Of a DNA stretch of 64,000 bases, positions 1-8,605 are shown piece by piece. Each line of letters begins with the position of its first letter. Within the stretch, counting starts at the first letter, position 1. Position numbers and translations under genes: made by a program. The notes under the pieces are model-generated. The model did not search any database, had not been told where the DNA came from, and was given only the letters and a program-made list of their open reading frames with translations. Source of the DNA: Saprospiraceae bacterium (GTDB taxonomy: Bacteria > Bacteroidota > Bacteroidia > Chitinophagales > Saprospiraceae); the NCBI GenBank assembly GCA_020629715.1, contig JAHDCU010000004.1, positions 372,001 to 436,000 on the forward strand, in the 5' to 3' direction.

Positions 1-58
1 GTCATGATTTGCAATCAGCAATGAAGACAATCCTTAAGTTTATATTTATTTTGTTGTC

Positions 59-736
59 ATGGAATCACCGATGTTATATTTAGTGCCTACACCTATTGGT
101 AATTTAGAAGATATGAGTCCTAGATCTATCAAGGTACTGACGGAAGTCTCCTTGATCTTATCAGAAGATACTCGTAACACCGGAAAACTTCTCAAGCATT
201 TTGAAATCGAGACTAAACAAACGGCTTATCATGCACATAATGAACATCGCTTGACGGAGCGCTTTATAGAGGTACTTAAAAACGGTCAATCTATAGCACT
301 AGTATCCGATGCTGGCACCCCTGGCATTTCTGATCCTGGTTATATGTTGGTTAAGTCAGCTATTGAGCAAAATATAAAGCTCACTGTACTCCCAGGAGCT
401 ACGGCATTTGTACCTGCTCTTGTAATGTCTGGTTTTCCGTGCAATCGTTTTTATTTTGAAGGATTCTTACCTCAGAAAAAAGGTCGTATGACTCGATGGT
501 TGGCTTTGAAAGAACTCAAAACAACTTTGGTGTTGTACGAGTCTCCGCATCGCATCATTAAGCTTGTCAAAGAATGTATAGAGCATCTTGGTGAAGAAAC
601 GCAGATATCTATCTCTAGAGAGATCAGTAAGTTGTATGAAGAAAATATTCGTGGTGTTGCTAAAGATGTTATCCTGGATCTTGAAAAACGTGCAAGTATC
701 AAGGGAGAGATCGTAGTAGTAATCAACAATAATTAG
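59..736 (+). CDS. rsmI: 16S rRNA 2'-O-ribose C1402 methyltransferase RsmI
   Basis: RsmI uses S-adenosylmethionine to methylate the ribose of C1402 in 16S rRNA. The protein has 225 residues, normal for the family. It shows the family signatures in order: a PTPIGNLED motif near residue 10, SEDTRNT near 35, SDAGTPGISDPG near 85 and the LPGATAF segment near 110. A second ATG four codons in (position 71) gives the start MLYLVPTPIG more usual in relatives, so the true start may be 71. It stands alone, with a repeat-rich gap downstream. The assignment is firm. Confidence 0.95.
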   Translation: MESPMLYLVPTPIGNLEDMSPRSIKVLTEVSLILSEDTRNTGKLLKHFEIETKQTAYHAHNEHRLTERFIEVLKNGQSIALVSDAGTPGISDPGYMLVKSAIEQNIKLTVLPGATAFVPALVMSGFPCNRFYFEGFLPQKKGRMTRWLALKELKTTLVLYESPHRIIKLVKECIEHLGEETQISISREISKLYEENIRGVAKDVILDLEKRASIKGEIVVVINNN

Positions 737-754
737 CATTATCAATTTATTTAA

Positions 755-1047
755 ATGAATCAATTAACGTTAATTAGCTCAGTATAATGAATCAATTAAC
801 GTTAATTAGCTCAATAGTATAATTGTTTGTTTGAAGCTATTAATACCTATCACAGGTATTAATAGCTTCAAAATAAATCCAAAATCGAATTACTGCACTA
901 ATTAACGTTAATTAGAATATCACAATGAAACAAATAACGTTAATTAGCTCATTTCATGTTGAAATACCTTGTGGGAATAGCATGATTACTGAAATAATTA
1001 ACGTAAATTAGTTCAGTATAATGAAGCAAATAACGTTAATTAGCTCA
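755..1047. repeat. Six palindrome-centred repeats upstream of the ATPase gene
   Basis: The 313-bp gap between rsmI and the ATPase gene holds six copies of a roughly 27-bp unit at 755-781, 787-813, 898-915 (core only), 925-951, 989-1015 and 1021-1047. Each is built on the palindromic core TTAACGTTAA; the third copy is a perfect 18-bp palindrome and the fifth has one core change. Core centres lie at 768, 800, 906, 938, 1002 and 1034, so spacings are 32, 106, 32, 64 and 32 bp, all close to whole helical turns. The last copy ends two bases before the ATPase start codon. This looks like a cooperative operator array for a dimeric DNA-binding protein; that role is inferred. Confidence 0.85.
831..871. 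terminator. Perfect inverted repeat between repeat copies 2 and 3
   Basis: Two 18-bp arms (831-848 and 854-871) are perfectly complementary around a 5-base loop ATCAC. The right arm runs into AAATAAAT and the left is preceded by a T-rich stretch, so the hairpin could end transcription from rsmI. No clean U tract follows on the plus strand. It may instead be a structural part of the repeat array. Confidence 0.5.
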
Positions 1048-1049
1048 AT

Positions 1050-2195
1050 ATGAGTATTCTTATCAGAAATATTGAAGTAGATTTCATAAAAAATATGCGA
1101 CCTAATAAGGTTACCATATTACTAGGTCCAAGGAGAATAGGGAAAACGATATTGATCAAAAATATGCTACAAAATACGACTGAGCCATACATACTTTTAA
1201 ATGGTGAAGATATCAATACGCATGAATTACTAGCTAGACGCAGCGTCGAAAACTATAAGTCAATATTGGGCGTAAAACGGCTCTTAGTGATAGATGAGGC
1301 ACAAAACATACCAGACATAGGGAATATACTTAAGCTCATGATCGACGAGATCACAGGACTCAGGATACTCATCACAGGATCTTCAGCATTTGATATCGAA
1401 AATAAAACTGGAGAACCGCTAACTGGCAGGAAAATCACAAGACGGTTATTTCCCATATCTGAGTCAGAGTACCAACAAATAGAATCTCCGCTAACATGGA
1501 CTGACGGACTGAGACATAGACTTATATATGGCAACTACCCAGAGCTACTCCATATGGAGAATCAAGCTGATAAAACACGATATCTCAATGAACTGGTAAC
1601 ATCTTACCTCATGAAGGATATTCTAGCCCTGGAGAATATTCGTAATTCTGAAAAAATAGTATCTCTTTTAAGGTTGCTGGCCTTCCAGGTAGGGAGCATG
1701 GTATCTACCTCTGAGCTTGGTCAGAAATTGGGTATGAGTGTAAATACGGTTAGTAAATATCTCGATCTGCTGACCAAGGTATTCGTGATACATCGAGTAG
1801 GTGGATTTAGTCGGAATCTGAGAAAAGAAATCACCAAAAGTAATCGTTGGTTTTTCTATGACAATGGCATCCGAAATATACTGACCGCTAATATGAATCC
1901 CATAGACCTACGTAATGATCAAGGCCTACTCTGGGAAAACTATATCATAAGTGAGCGGCTCAAATACCAAAGCTATAATGGAATGGTATCCAATAACTAC
2001 TTCTGGAGAACCTATGACCAGCAAGAAATAGACTGGATAGAAGATCGTGGTGGACAGCTACATGCCTACGAATTTAAGTGGAATCCTCAAAAGAAAAGTA
2101 GAGTCCCCAAAGGCTGGGAACGTACCTATACAGATGCCTCGTATGAAGTCATTCACCCTGGAAATTACAGAGAATGGGTGTTGGGTAAACTATAA
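1050..2195 (+). CDS. AAA_14/DUF4143 family ATPase with winged-helix segment
   Basis: This 381-residue protein belongs to the stand-alone ATPases with an AAA_14 domain and a C-terminal DUF4143 region. Walker A is GPRRIGKT (residues 26-33), Walker B is LLVIDEAQ (78-85), followed by a sensor-like ITGSS. A winged helix-turn-helix lies near 215-250 (STSELGQKLGMSVNTVSKYL). The C-terminal part contains a nuclease-like fold remnant (DWIEDR ... YEFKW). Families like this are common in Bacteroidota, often strain-variable, and their biological role is unknown. The start codon overlaps the stop of a tiny reading frame in the last upstream repeat (ATATGA), and the repeat array probably controls it. Confidence 0.9.
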   Translation: MSILIRNIEVDFIKNMRPNKVTILLGPRRIGKTILIKNMLQNTTEPYILLNGEDINTHELLARRSVENYKSILGVKRLLVIDEAQNIPDIGNILKLMIDEITGLRILITGSSAFDIENKTGEPLTGRKITRRLFPISESEYQQIESPLTWTDGLRHRLIYGNYPELLHMENQADKTRYLNELVTSYLMKDILALENIRNSEKIVSLLRLLAFQVGSMVSTSELGQKLGMSVNTVSKYLDLLTKVFVIHRVGGFSRNLRKEITKSNRWFFYDNGIRNILTANMNPIDLRNDQGLLWENYIISERLKYQSYNGMVSNNYFWRTYDQQEIDWIEDRGGQLHAYEFKWNPQKKSRVPKGWERTYTDASYEVIHPGNYREWVLGKL

Positions 2196-2226
2196 ACTTT
2201 TATCAAATAAGAATACGTAAATATTT

Positions 2227-4386
2227 CTATAATTTCTCCTTAATAAAGTTGGTCATCTTCGTATATAGGTGTAAACGTGCATTATCACCATAGATGCCAT
2301 GATTACGATTAGGGTATATATAAAAATCAAACTGCTTATTAGCACTTATTAGGGCTCTTGCCATCTCCATACTATTCTGTACATGTACATTATCATCTCC
2401 ATCACCGTGAACCAATAGATAGTTTCCTTTCAGCTGATCGGCAAAATAGATAGGTGAATTATCATGATATCCATCTGGGTTTTCTTCTGAGGTACGCATA
2501 TATCTTTCGGTATAGATGGTATCATACCATTTCCAATTCGTTACGGGAGCAACTGCAATAGCTGCTTTGAATATATCATTACCTTTGAGCAAGCATAGAC
2601 TCGACATATACCCACCATAGCTCCATCCGAATATTCCAATCCTACTCGCATCCGTATACGGCAGTGAAGCTAAGTATTTAGCAGATTCTATTTGATCTAT
2701 CGTTTCGTAATGACCAAGCTGCTGGTAGGTCATTTTCTTAAAGTCTTCTCCCCTCGCTCCTGTACCTCTATTATCTACACAGGCCACGATATAGCCTTGT
2801 TGTGCAAGCATCTGAAACCACCAATAGTTTTGACCTTTCCAAGCGTCAGTTACTTGCTGACTACCTGGACCACCATAGAGATACATAAATACTGGATATT
2901 GCTTTGATTCATCAAAGTCCTTGGGTAGCATCATCCAAGCTTTCAGATTGACATCTTTGCGAGTCTGGATATCCATAAATTTGATATCCTCAACTCCATA
3001 ATCTTTTTGTATTTGTCTAAGAGCTCGGTTGTTCTCTATGGTACGTACCTTTTTATCCTTTCGGTTATAAACTTCATAGGTTGGAGGATAATTAGCCGTA
3101 CTATGATTGAGCACGTAATAGTCGAAAGTGCTACTAAATTGCGCTCTATTAGTACCTTCTTGTTTGCTATGCTTTTTATCTTTTCTGCCTTTGATACCTA
3201 CGCTGTAGATTTCTTTTTGAGATGGCTTTTCCTTGGCAGCCTGATAATATACTCTCTTATTTTTCTGGTCATAACCATAAAAACTGGTTACATCATATTC
3301 ACCTGAGGTCAGAGCATTGAGCTCATTACCTTGCTTATCATACACATATAGATGGTTGTACCCACTCTTTTCAGATGACCAAATATACTTATCTCCGTTG
3401 TCCAAAAATCTAAGGTCATCCGTAATATCTATATAGTATTTATTCTTTTCTACAAGCATCGGAGTTCCTTTGCCAGTCTTAGGATTCACTAAATCAAGCT
3501 GCAAATGATTTTGGTGTCTGTTCATGTTATAGACTACTAGCTGGTTTCGTGGTGACCATTTGATTCTAGGGACATATTCCCAGTTTTCATCGCGATCTAC
3601 TTTTACTGATTTCGAAGATTTTACATCGTAAACATATACATCGACAACTGCATTTTTTTCGCCAACTTTAGGATACTTAAACGTGATATATTCGGGATAG
3701 ACTTGATCAGTATTCACGGTCATGGTGAACTCTGGCACCTGTCTCTCATCAAATCTGATGAATCCAATTTTAGTCCCATCTGGCGACCACTCAAATGCTT
3801 TGGTGAATGAAAACTCCTCTTCATATACCCAATCACACATACCGTTAATGATTTCATTATATTTCCCATCATCCGTCACTTGAATGATAGCCGAACTCGG
3901 TATATCATAGATGTAGATATTATTTTCAAAAACATATGCGACTTTGTCCCCCTTAGGTGAGAGCGACGCATTACTGATCTTAACACCTTCTTGAATTGCA
4001 GTAGTTGTCTGAGCCTTACGATTATACACGTACACCAATCCTTTGCTAGATCGACGATATATCTGATCGGACTGTGACTCAATCAAGATCAGACTTTCGT
4101 CGTTATTAAAGGTGTAACTGGATATCTGGCCTACCATCCCATCAGCGGATTTATCATTGCCTGAAACAAAAAGATCTTCTACAAAATCACCTGAAGTAAG
4201 ATCATATTTTTTGATCTTATTATCCTCAAGTCGAGTATAGTGCTTACCATCTTGCATAAAGTTGAATCCAGGTACCGATCGTGCATAAAAGGTATAATCT
4301 CGCCAAATACCTTCTACGGTGATATCTCGCTGTGCAAACGTAATCGTAACGATACAACTGAAGACTAGGCCAATTAAAATTCTCAT
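2227..4386 (-). CDS. Dipeptidyl peptidase IV-like S9 serine peptidase
   Basis: Exported prolyl oligopeptidase-family enzyme that releases N-terminal dipeptides from peptides. I place the start at 4386, giving 719 residues with signal peptide MRILIGLVFSCIVTITFA; the reading frame is open 17 codons further up, without a better start. The N-terminal half is a beta-propeller of the DPP-IV type, including a DWVYEEEF-like segment that resembles the dipeptide-binding Glu-Glu motif. The C-terminal alpha/beta-hydrolase domain has the nucleophile elbow GWSYGGY (Ser about 589), Asp in GDDNVH (about 665) and His in NRNHGI (about 696). It is divergent from the DJ-1-like lipoprotein gene with a gap of only 37 bp. 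Confidence 0.95.
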   Translation of the reverse strand: MRILIGLVFSCIVTITFAQRDITVEGIWRDYTFYARSVPGFNFMQDGKHYTRLEDNKIKKYDLTSGDFVEDLFVSGNDKSADGMVGQISSYTFNNDESLILIESQSDQIYRRSSKGLVYVYNRKAQTTTAIQEGVKISNASLSPKGDKVAYVFENNIYIYDIPSSAIIQVTDDGKYNEIINGMCDWVYEEEFSFTKAFEWSPDGTKIGFIRFDERQVPEFTMTVNTDQVYPEYITFKYPKVGEKNAVVDVYVYDVKSSKSVKVDRDENWEYVPRIKWSPRNQLVVYNMNRHQNHLQLDLVNPKTGKGTPMLVEKNKYYIDITDDLRFLDNGDKYIWSSEKSGYNHLYVYDKQGNELNALTSGEYDVTSFYGYDQKNKRVYYQAAKEKPSQKEIYSVGIKGRKDKKHSKQEGTNRAQFSSTFDYYVLNHSTANYPPTYEVYNRKDKKVRTIENNRALRQIQKDYGVEDIKFMDIQTRKDVNLKAWMMLPKDFDESKQYPVFMYLYGGPGSQQVTDAWKGQNYWWFQMLAQQGYIVACVDNRGTGARGEDFKKMTYQQLGHYETIDQIESAKYLASLPYTDASRIGIFGWSYGGYMSSLCLLKGNDIFKAAIAVAPVTNWKWYDTIYTERYMRTSEENPDGYHDNSPIYFADQLKGNYLLVHGDGDDNVHVQNSMEMARALISANKQFDFYIYPNRNHGIYGDNARLHLYTKMTNFIKEKL

Positions 4387-4423
4387 AGGTGAATTGCTTA
4401 TTTTTACTTGTAACATTGAAATT

Positions 4424-5191
4424 ATGATAAAATTCAAAAAACTCAGCTATATCCTCATACTCCTTGTCTTAATCGCTAGTTGCAGACAAGATCAAGTCGA
4501 GCAAACTACAACTACTTTTCAAAGAACACTTGAGCTCAATCCAGACCGCTATAATGTAGCCTTTCTCATCATGGATGGAGTATATAATACAGAATTAACG
4601 GCACCCTATGATATATTCCAACATACTATCTTCCGCGATAGTATAAAGTCGATGAATACTTTTCTAGTGGCCAATACTTTAGATCCGATTACAGCATTTG
4701 AGGGTAACCGATATCTTCCAGATTTTGATTATACCCAAGATGATCTACCAGATATTGACATACTCGTTGTCCCTAGTGCTGAGCATCACTTGGATACTGA
4801 TCTTGAAGATACCGTTATGCTCAATTTTGTAAAAGAAGTTGCTAAAGATGCCCTATTTGTTACGTCTCATTGTGATGGTGCCTTTGTGCTTGCCGAAGCA
4901 GGATTGCTAGATAATTATTGGTCGACCACCTTTCCAAGTGATATTCCAAAATATCGAAAACGATATCCTCAGCTAAAAGTAAAAGAAGATGTCTGGATCG
5001 TTCATGATGGTAAGTTTATCACCAGTGCTGGTGGTGCTCGATCTTTTGAGGCAGCTTTATATGTTACAGAATTACTGTACGGATCTAAGGTAGCAAAGCG
5101 TATCGCGAAAGGATTAGTGATAGATTGGGATCTAAATGAGGTGCCGAAGTTTCTCAATCTAAATGTGTCGATAAGCCGAGAAAATAAATGA
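4424..5191 (+). CDS. DJ-1/PfpI family lipoprotein
   Basis: The 255-residue product begins with a lipoprotein signal whose lipobox ends at Cys20 (LIASC). The rest is a class I glutamine-amidotransferase-like fold of the DJ-1/PfpI group: a strand-turn with TELTAPYDIF near 56-65 (Glu57 in the position of the conserved acid) and the nucleophile elbow TSHCDGAF with Cys150. Members include glyoxalases, chaperones and AraC-type ligand domains; the substrate here is unknown. An envelope-anchored DJ-1 protein is less usual. It overlaps the next gene by ATGA, so the two are probably co-translated. Confidence 0.85.
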   Translation: MIKFKKLSYILILLVLIASCRQDQVEQTTTTFQRTLELNPDRYNVAFLIMDGVYNTELTAPYDIFQHTIFRDSIKSMNTFLVANTLDPITAFEGNRYLPDFDYTQDDLPDIDILVVPSAEHHLDTDLEDTVMLNFVKEVAKDALFVTSHCDGAFVLAEAGLLDNYWSTTFPSDIPKYRKRYPQLKVKEDVWIVHDGKFITSAGGARSFEAALYVTELLYGSKVAKRIAKGLVIDWDLNEVPKFLNLNVSISRENK

Positions 5192-5685
5192 GTAAGAACC
5201 CTAAAATAGATATTGAACGGACGCAAAGTGATCAGATCTGGTATCTCATACATTGGGCACTTGTATTATGTATGTTTTTGATACCTGCATTTTGCTACAA
5301 AAGCCTTCCCGACAGTATTGCTACTCACTTTAAAGGCAGAAGAGAGGCAGATGGCTTTGGTAGTAAATGGACTATATTTTTAATACCATTTATAAATTTG
5401 ATCCTACATATATTTCTCAATTTGATCCGTCGATACCCACATACTTTCAACTACACCGTAAACATAACACCAGAAAATGCGGAAAAACAATACCGTATTG
5501 CACTAAAAATGATGAGTGTATTGCAAACAATCATGCTTGTATTCTTTTTATACATAACGATCATGATGATACACAATGCCGATGGAGAAGGCAGTATGGG
5601 TATAGGTTTGGCTACCATATTTTTCTTAGTCGCTATATTCAGTACGATCGTCGTGATGTTTATAAGCTCCAACAAGCACAAATAG
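5188..5685 (+). CDS. DUF1648 domain membrane protein
   Basis: Small integral membrane protein of 165 residues. The first membrane segment (about 25-42) leads into the DUF1648 signature LPDSIATHFKGRREADGFGSK, followed by further hydrophobic segments near 62-75, 110-128 and 140-158. DUF1648 proteins include the SdpI immunity factor of Bacillus, but this protein lacks an obvious toxin neighbour. It overlaps the upstream DJ-1-like gene by 4 bp and ends just before the LON-domain gene, so the three probably form one operon. No specific function can be assigned. Confidence 0.85.
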   Translation: MSKNPKIDIERTQSDQIWYLIHWALVLCMFLIPAFCYKSLPDSIATHFKGRREADGFGSKWTIFLIPFINLILHIFLNLIRRYPHTFNYTVNITPENAEKQYRIALKMMSVLQTIMLVFFLYITIMMIHNADGEGSMGIGLATIFFLVAIFSTIVVMFISSNKHK

Positions 5686-5690
5686 TCTAT

Positions 5691-6320
5691 ATGAATTGGT
5701 TGCCGATATTTCCTCTTAGTCTTGTAGCCTACCCAACGGCACCTCTTAATCTTCACATTTTTGAAGAACGCTACCAGCAACTGGTAAAGGACTGTCTCGA
5801 AAATAATCTTCCATTTGGCATTCCTCCATATCAAGATGGTAAACAGATGAAGGTCTGTACTATTATGAAAATAGCCAGTATAGAAAAGACTTATGAAGGT
5901 GGTAAAATGGATATCAAAACATATGGAGTCGGAATATGCACTATGTCTGAAATTCAGAACCCATACAAGCATAAGTTGTATGGTGCAGCACAGATAGAAG
6001 AATTGCGCTATGACTTAGACGGAGATATTCTAAAGGCAAAGCATATCATCTCACTTATCAATCGACTCTACCAGATGATGAATATTCAAAAAAACTTACC
6101 CAATCCAGAGAGCTTTACCGTCTACTCTATTGCATCTAAAGCAGGGCTTAATCTAAGTCAAGAAATTGAACTTCTTAGTATTCCAAAAGAGTCTGATCGT
6201 CAAGAATACATGCTTAATCACTTACGTAAAATGATACCCATGGTAGAAGAAATGGAAAACATGAGGCGCAAGGTTCAGATGAATGGTCATTTCAAAAATG
6301 TGATATCTCCAGAATGGTAG
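5691..6320 (+). CDS. LON peptidase substrate-binding domain protein
   Basis: A 209-residue protein made only of the N-terminal (LAN/LON) substrate-binding domain of Lon, without ATPase or protease parts. The start at 5691 gives MNWLPIFPLSLVAYPTAPLN, matching the typical beginning of this domain (xxFPLxxVxxPxxxLPLHIFE), with HIFEERYQQLV at about 20-30. Single-domain proteins of this kind are widespread and of unproven role, probably protein binding. The start lies 5 bp after the DUF1648 stop, consistent with an operon. Confidence 0.9.
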   Translation: MNWLPIFPLSLVAYPTAPLNLHIFEERYQQLVKDCLENNLPFGIPPYQDGKQMKVCTIMKIASIEKTYEGGKMDIKTYGVGICTMSEIQNPYKHKLYGAAQIEELRYDLDGDILKAKHIISLINRLYQMMNIQKNLPNPESFTVYSIASKAGLNLSQEIELLSIPKESDRQEYMLNHLRKMIPMVEEMENMRRKVQMNGHFKNVISPEW

Positions 6321-6359
6321 TTAGAATGCTAATTCGTTAAATTGTTAAGCCGATATTCA

Positions 6360-7436
6360 TTAATCCCTGAAGTCTAACTGTATAGAGAAGATATGAGACT
6401 TTAATATGCCGGCAGATTCTGTGACATTAGCAAGCGCATAGTCTACTCTTAGTCTGCCAAGATTGATTCCCATACCGATGTTAGGTTGCACCTCTAGATC
6501 TGCCTGATCTGTAGTGACATCATTAACGATACGCTGTATATTACCGATCCCTGCTCTGACAAATATCTTTTTATTTATCGCTAATTCTATTCCGGCGGTA
6601 GGATCTATTTCAATACTACTCGACTGTACTAGCCCTGACTCTCTACCATTGGTACTGAAGTTTAGATTACCTTCTATCGTGTATGCAAATTTTTCATTAC
6701 CCCCAAAATAAGCTGCACCAAGTATTATCCTTGGCAGTGCTATTTCTGTACTATTGATAGGCACTTCGTTGCCCGTCGCAATGAAGGTAGCTTGCTCCTC
6801 ATCTGTCAAATTGAAGCTCCATGCATTGAATGTACTCGTAATATCTCTACCCATCAAACCCAATGCAAAGCGCTCTTTTCTGTACTGAATACCCAGATCT
6901 GCTCCGAATCCCCATGATCCTCCAAAACTACCCAGCGTACGTCTTATAATTTTGAGACTACCCCCGATGGTAAGGGCTTTATTTTTCAATGATTGAGCAT
7001 AACTAGCAAATAATGCATAGTCTGCTGCTGAAAAACTAGTCACCTGATCATAATTGACACTGCCATCAGGTCCAATGAGATTGAGTGTATTGGGGATATT
7101 ATCAACTCCCAATCTGATGAAAGATATGCTTCCAAATGAATTTTTAGCAGGATCGAGCTGCTTACCATATGCCACGTAATCATAATTAGATATACCACCA
7201 AACCAATTGGTATGCATGGCTGCAGCTTGTGCTTTTTCTTCTATGCGAGCTAAACCTGCAGGATTCCAATATGCCGATGTAATACCATCCGTATGCGCTG
7301 CCATGGATCCAAACATTCCATGTGCATCTGCACCTACACCTATATTTAAAAACTCATTGACAAACTTGGGTTGTTGCGCATATAGACCTACTGCAAGCAA
7401 CATTGCACTCAAAGAAAACAAAAACCTTCTGTTCAT
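6360..7436 (-). CDS. PorV/PorQ family outer-membrane protein
   Basis: A 358-residue outer-membrane beta-barrel with a cleavable signal peptide (ends LAVGLYAQ). The N-terminal stretch (FLNIGVGADAHGMFGS ... TSAYWNPAGLA) is the hallmark of the PorV/PorQ/UPF0164 family, a FadL-like barrel group. PorV shuttles cargo of the type IX secretion system and PorQ takes part in attaching it; which of the two this is cannot be fixed from sequence. It is monocistronic. A cargo with a type IX sorting domain is encoded at 28371-30581, so the system is in use in this genome. Confidence 0.88.
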   Translation of the reverse strand: MNRRFLFSLSAMLLAVGLYAQQPKFVNEFLNIGVGADAHGMFGSMAAHTDGITSAYWNPAGLARIEEKAQAAAMHTNWFGGISNYDYVAYGKQLDPAKNSFGSISFIRLGVDNIPNTLNLIGPDGSVNYDQVTSFSAADYALFASYAQSLKNKALTIGGSLKIIRRTLGSFGGSWGFGADLGIQYRKERFALGLMGRDITSTFNAWSFNLTDEEQATFIATGNEVPINSTEIALPRIILGAAYFGGNEKFAYTIEGNLNFSTNGRESGLVQSSSIEIDPTAGIELAINKKIFVRAGIGNIQRIVNDVTTDQADLEVQPNIGMGINLGRLRVDYALANVTESAGILKSHIFSIQLDFRD

Positions 7437-7600
7437 TTTTTCGATTTTTCCTCTTACCTCAGTAAGAATCAGATAACCAATACTTCAAATATAATGATTA
7501 TTCATAATATGACTTGTATGTCATGACGAGTAGCTAACGACACCAAGGATCATTAAATTTGGTTTGAAACGTAAAATTTTTCCAAAAAGTCCGCCAAGTA

Positions 7601-8605
7601 TCAATGATGAAGTACCACATTGGCAAAATCTATTAATATTGATTTATTGGTAGACATTCTACTGCCTATTCCTTTTGAATATTGATCTGCTTTGGATAAT
7701 GCTTTGATGATATTTTTAAGTTGCCCTATACTAAACTTTCCAGCGGCTTGCTTATACTCTCTTAGAAAGTACGGACTTCCGAGCTTCAGTGCTGACATCA
7801 AATTTTGATCTCCTTTTTGTAGGTTGGCACGTGTAATCAGAAGTTTTGAAAAGTAGTTGTACAGACTTCCTACTAGAAGCGGTATAGGATTACTTTTTGG
7901 ATTTTCACTGAAATATTGGATAATACGATAGACCTTAAGCTCGTCTTTCATACCCAAAGCCTTCTGAAACTCAAATACGTTATAATCCTTGCTAATCCCG
8001 ATATTATCCTGAACGACCTGTGCATCTATATTTTTTTTATCACCGAGATTGATCAGAATTTTATCTAATTCATTTGTGATTTTAGAAAGATCCGTACCTA
8101 AATATTCAGCGACCAACTCCGATACATCAGGATCTATTTTCACTCCAGAGCTGCGCAGGTAATTTTGGATCCATCCGCCTACTTGATTATCATAGAGTTT
8201 TTTGGTCTCTAAATAGCAAGTCTTTTTGGATACTACTTTGCCAAAGGCTTTCCGTTTATCTGGCTTTTTGTATTTATGATTTATGACTAAGATCGTCTGT
8301 GGAGAAGGGTTTTCGATATATCCCGCTAGCATATCCAATGTCCGCATATTTTGTGCTTCTTTCAAGATCACTACCCTCCGAGAGGCCATCATAGGAAACT
8401 GTCTTGCATTGTCTTCTATCGCCTTATGATCGACTTCTTTTCCGTAGAGTACGATCTGATTAAAAGCTTTTTCCGCTTCGGTCAACGCATGCTCCTCTAT
8501 ATAATCCGAGATCTTATCGATGTAGAATGGCTCCTCTCCGCAGAGGAAGTATACAGGTTGAAAATTACCTGCTTGGATATCTTTCATGATGGCATCAAAA
8601 GTCAT
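7601..8605 (-). CDS. holA: DNA polymerase III subunit delta
   Basis: The 334-residue product matches HolA, the clamp-loader subunit that opens the beta sliding clamp. The start MTFDAIMKDIQAGNFQPVYF, the LCGEEPFYIDKI element near 25-35 (a degenerate P-loop position, as usual for delta) and the C-terminal helical collar region (YFSKLLITRANL ... SPYFLREYKQAAGKF) are typical for Bacteroidota HolA. Its start overlaps the end of the upstream mechanosensitive channel gene by 4 bp (ATGA), so translation is probably coupled. Confidence 0.93.
   Translation of the reverse strand: MTFDAIMKDIQAGNFQPVYFLCGEEPFYIDKISDYIEEHALTEAEKAFNQIVLYGKEVDHKAIEDNARQFPMMASRRVVILKEAQNMRTLDMLAGYIENPSPQTILVINHKYKKPDKRKAFGKVVSKKTCYLETKKLYDNQVGGWIQNYLRSSGVKIDPDVSELVAEYLGTDLSKITNELDKILINLGDKKNIDAQVVQDNIGISKDYNVFEFQKALGMKDELKVYRIIQYFSENPKSNPIPLLVGSLYNYFSKLLITRANLQKGDQNLMSALKLGSPYFLREYKQAAGKFSIGQLKNIIKALSKADQYSKGIGSRMSTNKSILIDFANVVLHH

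Noticed and set aside
831-871. tRNA or structured RNA gene
   Set aside because: One perfect long stem with a 5-base loop and no cloverleaf or anticodon arm; a simple hairpin.
755-1047. CRISPR-like array
   Set aside because: The units are palindromic, unevenly spaced and too few, the sequence between them is short and repeats itself, and no cas gene is nearby.
5367-5690. Upstream extension of the LON-domain gene
   Set aside because: The extra 108 codons overlap the DUF1648 gene in another frame and match nothing; the ATG at 5691 gives the family start.
5451-5972. Minus-strand reading frame of 173 codons
   Set aside because: Shadow over the DUF1648 and LON-domain genes; composition is Ile/Phe-rich with no signature.
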